Shown here: positions 31,458 to 38,205 of the stretch, one piece after another | Layout of the letters: the number at the start of each line of letters is the position of its first letter | Numbering within the stretch: the stretch's first letter is position 1 | Assembly: GCA_022824615.1 (NCBI GenBank) | Contig: JAJDZM010000276.1 | Coordinates: 1-38,205 of the forward strand | Direction of reading: 5' to 3' | Source of the DNA: Candidatus Binatia bacterium | GTDB lineage: Bacteria > Desulfobacterota > Binatia > Bin18 | DNA: 38,205 bases | Position numbers and translations under genes: made by a program | Notes under the pieces: generated by a model | Seen by the model: the letters and a program-made list of their open reading frames with translations, nothing else | Told to the model about the DNA's origin: nothing | Database searches by the model: none

Positions 31458-31534
31458 CCGCTCCTTAATTCTTCGGTAGGGTGAGGAAGACCAAGCCGGA
31501 GAGCAGGGCCGCCCATATCGGAGATCGTGAAGTG

Positions 31535-31543
31535 TGCTATATT
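31535..31543 (+). promoter_or_regulatory. Extended -10 promoter candidate upstream of ctpA
   Basis: TGC-TATATT, with TG one base before the hexamer (31538-31543), about 55 bases before the ATG at 31599. No good -35 is seen, as is common for extended -10 promoters. The 141-base gap after the TlpA-like gene supports a separate promoter. Confidence 0.35.
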
Positions 31544-31598
31544 AGGCAATCGTAATGCCGCACAAAGCCGAGCGTATGGCAGATAACAGGGGAAGAGA

Positions 31599-32957
31599 AT
31601 GATGCATAGAAAGCGGCGGCGCATCCTGGTTGGATTGGTTGCTGGTGGTATTGGGCTCAGCGTGGTGCTGTTTGGGGGATATGGGCTCAATCTTGTCTCA
31701 GCCGTTGACCGCAGCACCTATGAAGACCTTGAGGCGTTTACCAACGTCTTGGCTATTGTTCGCAAGAACTATGTTGAGGAAACCGAGACCCAAGCCCTTA
31801 TCGAAGGAGCGATTAATGGCATGCTCGGGGCGTTGGACCCGCATAGTGCCTATTTGACTCCCGATTCCTATAAGGAACTCCAGGTCGATACGGAGGGCAG
31901 TTTCGGCGGCCTGGGCATTGAGATCACCATTCGAGATGGCATTCTGACAGTTGTTTCGCCCATTGAGGATACGCCCGCCTACCGTGCCGGAGTCCAGGCC
32001 GGGGACCAGATCATCAAGATCAACGATGAGCTGACAAAAGACATGTCGCTCATCCAGGCGGTGAAAAAGATGCGGGGCAAGCAGGGAACCGAGATTACGA
32101 TCTCGGTTCGCCGTGAAGGCGTACCCCGGCTGATTGATGTGCCCCTTGTTCGTGAAGTGATTCAGATTCGCAGTGTGAAATCAAAAACCCTGGAAGACGG
32201 TTATGCCTATATCCGGGTCACCCAGTTTCAAGACCAAACCAGTCATGACCTGGACGCCGCTCTGCAAAAACTCGGTCAGGAGAATGGCCAACTCCAGGGC
32301 ATGGTATTGGACCTGCGCAATAATCCCGGTGGACTGCTCAGCCAGGCGGTCAAAGTCTCCGACCTCTTTTTGAGTTCCGGCATGATCGTGTATACCGAAG
32401 GTCGGCTCGAAAGCCAGCAGCAAAAGTATTTCGCCCATCCCGGAGGATACACCGACATCCCGATGGTTGTGCTGGTCAATGGCGGCAGCGCCAGTGCCTC
32501 CGAGATCGTCGCCGGTGCGGTACAGGATCATGGCCGCGCAGTGGTGCTGGGAACCAAGACTTTTGGCAAAGGCTCGGTACAGACGATTTTACCAGTCGAT
32601 GGGGGGGCGGCTCTGCGGCTGACCACCGCCATGTATTTCACGCCCAACGGGCGGTCGATCCAGGTGACGGGCATCGCCCCTGATATTGAACTGGAAAACC
32701 TGCCCGAAGCCTATGCCGCAGCCCGGCGACGCCACGGGGTGCGTGAGGAGAATCTGAGCGGACATTTTGACAGTATCAGCAGCACTCCGGGGACAGCGGA
32801 CGACAGCCCCGCCGACGCTGAGGCAGCACCCCAGGCCCTGCCCGAGATTGATATTAAAGAAGGGGAACTGGGCAAAGACCCGCAGCTTGACCGGGCGCTT
32901 GATTTGCTCAAGTCGTGGAAGGTCTTTCAGACAACGGTCGCTGAGGCAAAGGGATAG
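31599..32957 (+). CDS. ctpA: C-terminal processing protease (S41 family, CtpA type)
   Basis: 452 residues with a basic start (MMHRKRRR) and an N-terminal signal/anchor segment, so it acts in the periplasm. A PDZ domain (about 90-170, GSFGGLGIEI, YRAGVQAGDQIIKIND) precedes the peptidase. The catalytic Ser299 (GGSASASE), Asp310 and Lys324 (TFGKGSVQT) keep the +11 and +25 spacing of E. coli Prc. It trims or degrades periplasmic proteins from the C-terminus. The last 70 residues are acidic and Pro/Ala-rich and probably disordered. The Shine-Dalgarno is GGGGAAGAG. xseA follows after 22 bases. Confidence 0.93.
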   Translation: MMHRKRRRILVGLVAGGIGLSVVLFGGYGLNLVSAVDRSTYEDLEAFTNVLAIVRKNYVEETETQALIEGAINGMLGALDPHSAYLTPDSYKELQVDTEGSFGGLGIEITIRDGILTVVSPIEDTPAYRAGVQAGDQIIKINDELTKDMSLIQAVKKMRGKQGTEITISVRREGVPRLIDVPLVREVIQIRSVKSKTLEDGYAYIRVTQFQDQTSHDLDAALQKLGQENGQLQGMVLDLRNNPGGLLSQAVKVSDLFLSSGMIVYTEGRLESQQQKYFAHPGGYTDIPMVVLVNGGSASASEIVAGAVQDHGRAVVLGTKTFGKGSVQTILPVDGGAALRLTTAMYFTPNGRSIQVTGIAPDIELENLPEAYAAARRRHGVREENLSGHFDSISSTPGTADDSPADAEAAPQALPEIDIKEGELGKDPQLDRALDLLKSWKVFQTTVAEAKG

Positions 32958-32979
32958 GGCGGGTGCTTGAGCGGCTCCT

Positions 32980-34206
32980 ATGACGACCTTTGTCCTTGCA
33001 CCTGGCCCCTCGCGTGCGCTGTCCGTCACCGACCTGGCAAGCCTGATCCAGGGCCAGCTTGAGGCCGATTTTGGCGACATCTGGGTTGTTGGTGAACTCT
33101 CCGGCCTGCGCACCCCCGCCTCCGGGCATATCTATTTCACCCTCAAGGATAAGACCAGCCAGTTGCGTGGTGTGATGTTTCGCGGTTATGCCCGGTTGCT
33201 TCGCTTCCGGCCCGAGGACGGTCTGGAGGTCCTGATCAAGGGCCGGGTCAGTCTGTATTCCGCCCGGGGCGATTTGCAGGTCTATGCGGCCAGTATGGAG
33301 CCGCGCGGGCTGGGTGGGCAACAATTGGCCCTGGAGCAGCTCAAAGCCAAACTCGCCGCCGAGGGCCTCTTCGCCCCGGAACGCAAACGTCCCCTGCCGT
33401 TCTTCCCTCGTCGGGTCGGCGTCGTCACCGCCCTTGGGGGAGCGGCTGTTCAGGATATTCTCACCATTCTGCACGGCCGCTGCCCGTATACGCAGGTCGT
33501 TGTCCGACCCACTAAAGTGCAAGGCGCCGGGGCCGGTGTTGAAATTGCCGCGGGTATCAATGACTTGAACGAACACGGGCAGGTCGAGGTGATTATTGTC
33601 GGACGCGGTGGCGGCTCGCGTGAGGATTTGTACGCTTTTAATGAAGAGGTGGTGGCCCGCGCAATCGCCGACTCGGACCGCCCTGTTATCGCCGCAGTTG
33701 GCCATGAGATTGACCTAAGCATTGCCGACCTGGTGGCGGATTCCCGCGCCCCAACGCCGACTGCCGCGGCCGAGATGGTTGTGCCAGTATGGGCTGACCT
33801 GTCTGACCGTGTGGTGGATACTGCCCAGGCGTTAACAACAGCTATGCAGCGGACGGTGACCGACCGGCGGCGTCAGGCCATGCAACTGGAAGAACGTATG
33901 CGTGACCCGCAGCACCAGGTTGACGCGCTACGCGAGCGGACACGGATAGCGCTGGCCCGTCTCCATTCGGCGTTTCAGAGCAAGAACGAGGGAGCACGTG
34001 CCCGACTCGAAGACCTCGCCGCAACCCTCAACAGCCTGAGTCCCCTTGCTGTTTTGGGTCGGGGATATAGTCTCACGCGGACCATACCTGAGAACGCTGT
34101 CGTGCGGGATGCTGCAACGCTGCGTCCCGGAGAGAACGTACGCTTGACTTTTGCTCAAGGCGAAGCACGGGCCCGCGTTGAAGAGGTAACACCCTCGATA
34201 GACTGA
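32980..34206 (+). CDS. xseA: Exodeoxyribonuclease VII large subunit
   Basis: 408 residues. An N-terminal OB-fold (GDIWVVGELSGLRTPASGHI) is followed by the catalytic core with FPRRVGVVTALGGAAVQDIL, VIIVGRGGGSREDLYAFNEE and VGHEIDLSIADLVADSRAPT, and a coiled-coil region toward the C-terminus. With XseB it forms the enzyme that degrades single-stranded DNA from both ends. xseB starts seven bases after the stop, so the subunits are made from one transcript. Confidence 0.96.
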   Translation: MTTFVLAPGPSRALSVTDLASLIQGQLEADFGDIWVVGELSGLRTPASGHIYFTLKDKTSQLRGVMFRGYARLLRFRPEDGLEVLIKGRVSLYSARGDLQVYAASMEPRGLGGQQLALEQLKAKLAAEGLFAPERKRPLPFFPRRVGVVTALGGAAVQDILTILHGRCPYTQVVVRPTKVQGAGAGVEIAAGINDLNEHGQVEVIIVGRGGGSREDLYAFNEEVVARAIADSDRPVIAAVGHEIDLSIADLVADSRAPTPTAAAEMVVPVWADLSDRVVDTAQALTTAMQRTVTDRRRQAMQLEERMRDPQHQVDALRERTRIALARLHSAFQSKNEGARARLEDLAATLNSLSPLAVLGRGYSLTRTIPENAVVRDAATLRPGENVRLTFAQGEARARVEEVTPSID

Positions 34207-34213
34207 GATAGAG

Positions 34214-34462
34214 ATGGAAATTGCCGTGGATAAAAAATTTGAAGACGCCTTACAGGATTTGGAAGGCGTAGTTGAGAAACTTGACGCTGGGACCCTGTCG
34301 CTCGAAGAATCCCTCCAGGCATTTGAAGAGGGGGTGGCGCTGGTCCGCTTTCTGGAAGAGAAACTGACCGAAGTGGAAAAACGGGTCGAGGTTCTAACGC
34401 GGGATAACAGCGGTCTCTTTCAGACCCAAAATCTAGAAACCGACGAAGAAGGGGATGCGTGA
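34214..34462 (+). CDS. xseB: Exodeoxyribonuclease VII small subunit
   Basis: 82 residues, usual size. The sequence KFEDALQDLEGVVEKLDAGT and LSLEESLQAFEEGVALVRFL is diagnostic of XseB, a two-helix subunit that binds the XseA coiled coil. Its TGA overlaps the GTG start of ispA by four bases, so translation is coupled. Confidence 0.95.
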   Translation: MEIAVDKKFEDALQDLEGVVEKLDAGTLSLEESLQAFEEGVALVRFLEEKLTEVEKRVEVLTRDNSGLFQTQNLETDEEGDA

Positions 34463-35361
34463 AACTCGAACAGTATTTGGAACGACGCTGTGCGCTGATT
34501 GACCGGACGCTCAAGCAGCTCCTGGCCGACCATGAGGATCCGCCCAAGAGCTTGGGTAAGGCCATGCACTACAGTCTGTTTTCCGGGGGGAAACGGATTC
34601 GACCCATCCTGGCCCTGGCCAGCGGGGAGGCCGTCGGCGCGCGGCCGCAGCCCATCCTGCCCTTTGCTTGCGCGTTGGAAATGATCCATTCGTACTCGTT
34701 GGTGCACGACGATCTGCCAGCTATGGACGATGATGACCTGCGACGCGGGAAGCCGACCAATCATGTCGTGTTTGGTGAAGCCATGGCCATTTTGGCCGGT
34801 GACGGGCTACTGACCGAAGCCTTTCGGATTATGGCCCAGGCTGCGCTCAAACGCAGACAGGACCGCACTGCGGCTCTCCAAGCTATATGGGAAGTGGCTG
34901 CCGGAGCCGGTATGGCCGGCATGGTTGGTGGACAGGTGGCGGACATTGAAGCCGAACACCAAAAGCCGACCCGCAAACGGGTTGAGTATATTCACACCCG
35001 CAAGACCGGGTCCTTGCTGCGGGCGTCGGTCCGCGTGGGCGCTCGGGTCGGAGGGGCGAGCGCGAAACAATACGCCCGCCTCGACCGGTACGGGACAGCC
35101 GTTGGGCTGGCCTTTCAGGTGACGGACGACATTCTGGATATTGAGGGTGGCACGGCAAAAACGGGCAAGCGGGTCGGTCGCGATGCGGAGCTCAACAAAG
35201 CCACCTATCCGGCCGCTCTGGGGATGAAAAAAACCAAGCGGTACGCGCGGGAACTGCTTGATGAGGCTCTCACCGCCCTCCAGTCATTTAGCCCCAAAGC
35301 TGAACCGCTGCGTCAGATCGCCCGTTTTGTGGTCGAACGGGCGGTTCCGTCTGAAACGTGA
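34459..35361 (+). CDS. ispA: Polyprenyl (farnesyl/geranylgeranyl) diphosphate synthase
   Basis: 300 residues with a GTG start overlapping xseB. The first Asp-rich motif is DDLPAMDDDD (84-93) and the second is DDILD (223-227), both complete. SGGKRIRPIL binds the isopentenyl substrate. It condenses IPP with allylic diphosphates to give C15 or C20 chains for undecaprenyl, quinone or other isoprenoids. The xseB-ispA order is common in proteobacteria. The stop overlaps the tlyA start by four bases. Confidence 0.92.
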   Translation: MKLEQYLERRCALIDRTLKQLLADHEDPPKSLGKAMHYSLFSGGKRIRPILALASGEAVGARPQPILPFACALEMIHSYSLVHDDLPAMDDDDLRRGKPTNHVVFGEAMAILAGDGLLTEAFRIMAQAALKRRQDRTAALQAIWEVAAGAGMAGMVGGQVADIEAEHQKPTRKRVEYIHTRKTGSLLRASVRVGARVGGASAKQYARLDRYGTAVGLAFQVTDDILDIEGGTAKTGKRVGRDAELNKATYPAALGMKKTKRYARELLDEALTALQSFSPKAEPLRQIARFVVERAVPSET

Positions 35362-36098
35362 GCCAACGCAAGCGCCTTGATCTGCTACTGGTTGAACGGG
35401 GTCTGGTTGCCAGCCGGGAACAGGCCCGGCGGCTGATCATGGCCGGTGCCGTGGTTGCCGGCGAGCAGCGGGCGGACAAGCCCGGCACCCTGGTTGATCC
35501 GGCGACCGCGGTGCGGCTCAAGGCCGACGCGCAGTCGCCTTACGTCAGTCGAGGTGGCCACAAACTGGCGGGTGGGCTGAAGGATTTTGGTCTGGACGTG
35601 ACCGGAGTCACCGCCCTGGATGTCGGGGCTTCAACCGGCGGGTTTACGGACTGTCTGTTGCAGCATGGTGTGGCCAAGGTCTTTGCCGTTGACGTCGGCT
35701 ATGGGCAACTGGCCTGGTCTCTCCGCCAAGACCCGCGCGTCGTGAACCTGGAACGGCGTAATATCCGTAGCCTTGCTCCTGACGAATTGATCCCGACTCC
35801 GAGCTTGGCGGTGATAGACGCCTCGTTTATTTCACTCACTTTGGTCATTCCCCACGTCACCAGTCTGATTACCGACAGGGGAGAGATTGTTGCCTTGGTG
35901 AAGCCTCAATTCGAGGTGGGGAAAGGACGGGTGGGGAAGGGCGGTGTTGTCCGCGACCCGGCCCTCCACGCGGAAGTGTTGGCGGATTTGCAGGCGCGCG
36001 CGTCCGGTTGGCAGCTTGAAGTCAAAGGAGTGACGGAATCGCCCCTGCGAGGACCAAAAGGCAATAAAGAATTTCTCCTGTATTTACAGAAGCGCTGA
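35358..36098 (+). CDS. tlyA: TlyA-type 16S/23S rRNA 2'-O-methyltransferase
   Basis: 246 residues, GTG start overlapping ispA (GTGA). An N-terminal S4 RNA-binding domain (about 5-63, LLVERGLVASREQARRLIMA) is followed by an FtsJ/RrmJ methyltransferase domain with the SAM motif DVGASTGGF (88-96), AVIDASF and VKPQFEVGKG. Characterised members methylate rRNA cytidines; the older name hemolysin A is unsupported by mechanism. Known neighbours in other genomes include ispA and dxs; dxs is absent here. Confidence 0.93.
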   Translation: MSQRKRLDLLLVERGLVASREQARRLIMAGAVVAGEQRADKPGTLVDPATAVRLKADAQSPYVSRGGHKLAGGLKDFGLDVTGVTALDVGASTGGFTDCLLQHGVAKVFAVDVGYGQLAWSLRQDPRVVNLERRNIRSLAPDELIPTPSLAVIDASFISLTLVIPHVTSLITDRGEIVALVKPQFEVGKGRVGKGGVVRDPALHAEVLADLQARASGWQLEVKGVTESPLRGPKGNKEFLLYLQKR

Positions 36099-36099
36099 G

Positions 36100-36119
36100 G
36101 CCGGTTTTATTGGACCGGC
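36100..36119 (+). other. Small hairpin between tlyA and tenA
   Basis: GCCGGT/TTTATTGG/ACCGGC, one base after the tlyA stop. The 6-bp stem is not followed by a U-tract. It may protect the 3' end of the tlyA transcript. The 54-base gap before tenA is too short for a TPP riboswitch. Confidence 0.4.
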
Positions 36120-36152
36120 ATCGCACCCCGTGCAGAAGCCTGTGAGGTAGCC

Positions 36153-36800
36153 ATGTCATTGAGCCAAAAATTACATGCAGCCACGCCGACCTGGCAAAAG
36201 ACGCTCACCCACCCCTTTGTGGTCGGCCTTGGAGACGGTAGCCTGCCTTTGGAAAAATTTCAGTTTTATATGTGTCAGGACTATATATTCCTGATTGAGT
36301 ACAGCCGCGTCCTGGCCCTGGCGACAGCAAAGGCTCCCGACCTGGACACCATGGGGCATTTTGCCCAACTCCTTGATGCGACCCTCAATCAGGAAATGGC
36401 GCTCCACCGCGCGTTTGCCGCGGAGTGTGGCATCAGCGCGGAGACGCTGGCCGCAACCCAGGCCGCGCCAACCACGCAGGCGTATACGAATCATTTAGTA
36501 CGAGTGGCTGCGCTCGGAGACCTGGCTGCCATAGTCAGCGCGGTTCTGCCCTGCCAGTGGGGCTATAGTGAAATCGGGCAAGCTCTGGCCCGACAGGGCA
36601 AGCCGAGCGCTCCGGCATTTTACGGCAAATGGATTGATATGTACGCCGACCCGGAGTTTGCTACACTCTCGACTTGGCTCCGGGACGTGCTCGACCGTCT
36701 GGCACCAATCGCGGACGAAAAACAGCTCACCCAGATTTTTCAATCCAGCGCCCGCTACGAATACCTCTTCTGGGAGATGGCCTACCAAATGCAGGATTAG
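36153..36800 (+). CDS. tenA: TenA-family thiaminase II / aminopyrimidine aminohydrolase
   Basis: 215 residues, all helical. It keeps the active-site features of TenA: LPCQWGYSEIG with the nucleophile Cys, FYMCQDYIFLIEYSR near the N-terminus and YEYLFWEMAY near the C-terminus with the catalytic-type Glu. TenA salvages thiamine breakdown products by hydrolysing aminopyrimidines. No thi genes and no TPP riboswitch are seen nearby. It follows tlyA with 54 bases and may be transcribed with it. Confidence 0.92.
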   Translation: MSLSQKLHAATPTWQKTLTHPFVVGLGDGSLPLEKFQFYMCQDYIFLIEYSRVLALATAKAPDLDTMGHFAQLLDATLNQEMALHRAFAAECGISAETLAATQAAPTTQAYTNHLVRVAALGDLAAIVSAVLPCQWGYSEIGQALARQGKPSAPAFYGKWIDMYADPEFATLSTWLRDVLDRLAPIADEKQLTQIFQSSARYEYLFWEMAYQMQD

Positions 36801-36916
36801 TCGGTATAGCGGGCGGCCTGCCTAGGCTTGTTTGTATGGTGCTCGTAGGATGAACGGAGCGTAATCTGACTGGGGTAATGCTCGGGCTAATTTTACCTGT
36901 TGTCTCTTTTGTATCC

Positions 36917-37744
36917 CTAAGACGAAATCGCCTCGCGCAATTGATCGGCAAAAATTTCTCGATAACGAGCACGTTGCTCATAATCCAAATCACCACCAAG
37001 ACGATTTCGGAGTATGGCCAACATCGGACGATCAATTTCAGGTGGGATTTGACCGTGAGCTTCGTTCAATATTCTAACGAAATCCTCACGCTTTGATTCA
37101 TCATGGGGCCTGATAAACTCCCTAGCCGCCTCCAAGACAACCGTCTCGAAATTGGTATCGTCAGAGACACCGGGCTCTCCTTCGGAAACAGGCTGTACAT
37201 TTGGCACGGTCATGAATTCCCTAACAACTTCTTCCGGCCATTCATGCCGAGTGTCAGCCTCCTGCATCAGTTCTAGCGATTGAGAACCCCGAGCGGGTTT
37301 GATTCCAAGCAGGTGAACCCGAACGCCAAAGGTTTGCGCTATCTGAACACCAATTCGGATATCTTCATCACCAGATAGTATGAGGGCGTCGCTTATTGCG
37401 TTGTTCCGCGCCAAGTCGATAAGGTCAGTGACAATCAAGGAGTCTACGCCCTTTTGCGCGCCTTCACTGTTTATCGTCCCAAGGCGGAGTTTGGAATCTT
37501 GAGCTTGGGCAACAGCTATGTGGTCGTTTGTCAGGCGGCCGTGGCGTGGGAGGCCATCATACCAATAGATTCTCAGCAGACGCACCGATGGAGCAACCTC
37601 TTTTGCTTTCTCAGCCAATTTTCCCAACACGTTGTCAACGGTAAGGTTTATGGCCATTCTTTCCTGCTTTTGTCCAATGAGCAAACTCGATCCTTGCGCG
37701 TACAAGTAGCCTGCATCAACGAAGAGGGCGATCTGCATGGCCAT
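36917..37744 (-). CDS. NYN-domain protein (LabA/DUF88 PIN-like ribonuclease family)
   Basis: 275 residues from the ATG at 37744 (AAAGGAAAA upstream; 37738 is an alternative). The NYN fold shows LFVDAGYLY (first catalytic Asp), KGVDSLIVTDLIDLA (second acidic site) and ALILSGDEDIRIGVQIAQ with the GDED acids, then FGVRVHLLGI. NYN proteins are predicted metal-dependent RNases. The C-terminal 110 residues (from about 165) form an additional helical region I do not recognise. Base composition is clearly more AT-rich than the rest of the window, and an IS5-type transposase lies next to it, so acquisition by transfer is likely. Confidence 0.83.
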   Translation of the reverse strand: MAMQIALFVDAGYLYAQGSSLLIGQKQERMAINLTVDNVLGKLAEKAKEVAPSVRLLRIYWYDGLPRHGRLTNDHIAVAQAQDSKLRLGTINSEGAQKGVDSLIVTDLIDLARNNAISDALILSGDEDIRIGVQIAQTFGVRVHLLGIKPARGSQSLELMQEADTRHEWPEEVVREFMTVPNVQPVSEGEPGVSDDTNFETVVLEAAREFIRPHDESKREDFVRILNEAHGQIPPEIDRPMLAILRNRLGGDLDYEQRARYREIFADQLREAISS

Positions 37745-37766
37745 TTTCCTTTCTGACAAAATAATA

Positions 37767-37784
37767 GGGCTCCCGAAGGAGCCC
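37767..37784 (-). terminator. Hairpin with UUCG tetraloop just upstream of the NYN gene
   Basis: On the minus strand: GGGCTCC-TTCG-GGAGCCC, a perfect 7-bp stem with a C(UUCG)G tetraloop, followed four bases later by an ATTATTTTG stretch and about 20 bases later by the ATG. It looks like an intrinsic terminator for transcription arriving from the IS side, or a leader attenuator. Confidence 0.55.
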
Positions 37785-38000
37785 CTAAATAGACGCAGGC
37801 GAAACCGGATATCTCGCCGCCCACCGTCAAGCCTAAGCTAGCTATATTGGAGGAAAAGTCAAGATATCTGGAATTTTTATGCAGGGGTTCGGGCTGTCGA
37901 ATTACACCTGCGTACAACCCAACCTGCGAGACTAATTAGGATAGTACCCCGTTGAAATTTCCCCTTATCCTTACTATCCGGTGAGGACTAGGGTCAGGAC

Positions 38001-38204
38001 TCATAACCAATAGGTGACGATAGCGGCGAGGGCGACGGCGGCAAGGTAATTGTGGGCGAGCTTATCGTAGCGGGTGGCAACACGCCGCCAGTCCTTGAGG
38101 CGGCAGAAGGGGCGCTCAATAACATTGCGTGCCCGGTAGGCGACTTGGTCGAAGGGATGTTTGCGTTTACGAGTCGGGTTGTTAGGGATGACGGGCTGGC
38201 AGCC
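38001..38204 (-). mobile_element. 3' end of an IS5-family transposase, cut by the window edge
   Basis: The last 67 codons are seen on the minus strand, ending in TGA at 38003-38001. The peptide contains RARNVIERPFCRLKDWRRVA followed by TRYDKLAHNYLAAVALAAIV and TYWL, which matches the C-terminus of IS5-family (IS1031/IS427-like) DDE transposases, including the catalytic Glu of ..NVIER. The IS end should lie just beyond, in about 37979-38003 (GGACTAGGGTCAGGACTCAT region). Completeness cannot be judged. Confidence 0.85.
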
Positions 38205-38205
38205 A

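Noticed and set aside
36099-36152. Possible TPP riboswitch before tenA
   Set aside because: Only 54 bases, with a simple 6-bp hairpin and none of the conserved TPP-aptamer motifs.
37648-37917. An 89-codon minus-strand frame upstream of the NYN gene
   Set aside because: Overlaps the NYN N-terminus in another frame and crosses the terminator-like hairpin; no family pattern.
1-38205. tRNA, rRNA or other structured RNA genes
   Set aside because: Scanned by eye for tRNA T-loop and acceptor patterns and rRNA motifs and saw none; a covariance-model scan would be needed to exclude them.

Overview
The window (38,205 bases, GC roughly 60% by eye) looks like chromosome of a Gram-negative bacterium. 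A TonB-dependent receptor, a lipobox lipoprotein, Lgt, a C-terminal processing protease and a Tat-type signal all imply a two-membrane envelope. The mix of PhyH-type dioxygenase, amidohydrolases, two luciferase-like (LLM) oxidoreductases, an HpaI-type aldolase and a glutathione transferase, plus many intergenic hairpin repeats, reminds me of uncultured, catabolically versatile lineages such as Tectomicrobia/Entotheonella or Binatota. That placement is an impression, not a result.

Layout. 1-619: 3' part of a PhyH-family dioxygenase, convergent with a TonB-dependent receptor (650-2929, minus) carrying very acidic extracellular tracts. Upstream of the receptor on the same strand lie a NarL-type response regulator and its histidine kinase (3027-4684). 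A minus-strand amidohydrolase (4742-5851) diverges from a D-aminoacylase-like amidohydrolase (5986-7698). Next, on the plus strand, come a methyltransferase and a Tat-signal LLM oxidoreductase (8022-9959), a lipoprotein, a cupin and SppA (to 13388). A minus-strand group follows (13413-17001): HpaI-type aldolase, LLM oxidoreductase, an acetoacetate-decarboxylase-like protein translationally coupled to it, a small coiled-coil protein and OsmC.

17163-24860 is accessory in character: a secreted YD-repeat protein, an island of nested repeats (18105-18603), a DUF1640-like coiled-coil protein, and two large secreted surface proteins (19267-24630). The larger one ends in a tandem three-cysteine domain. 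An 80-nt repeat present in inverted orientation (18277-18356 and 24776-24855) brackets the coiled-coil gene and the two surface genes.

24875-36800 returns to ordinary genes: GST, a TPR protein, a Mut7-C-like protein with DUF393, a dtd/DUF1285/trmL unit on the minus strand, and a long plus-strand run lgt - TlpA-like - ctpA - xseA - xseB - ispA - tlyA - tenA, with 4-nt overlapping starts at several junctions. The right end (36840-38205) is lower in GC and holds a NYN-domain gene and the 3' end of an IS5-family transposase.

The most interesting signals are: (i) a 27-nt hairpin repeat whose two copies differ only by two compensatory base-pair changes, one copy lying on the stop codon of sppA; (ii) the bracketed surface-protein block with its repeated three-Cys domain; (iii) the acidic TonB receptor beside a two-component system; and (iv) several enzyme-family members with altered or missing catalytic residues, or unexpected export.
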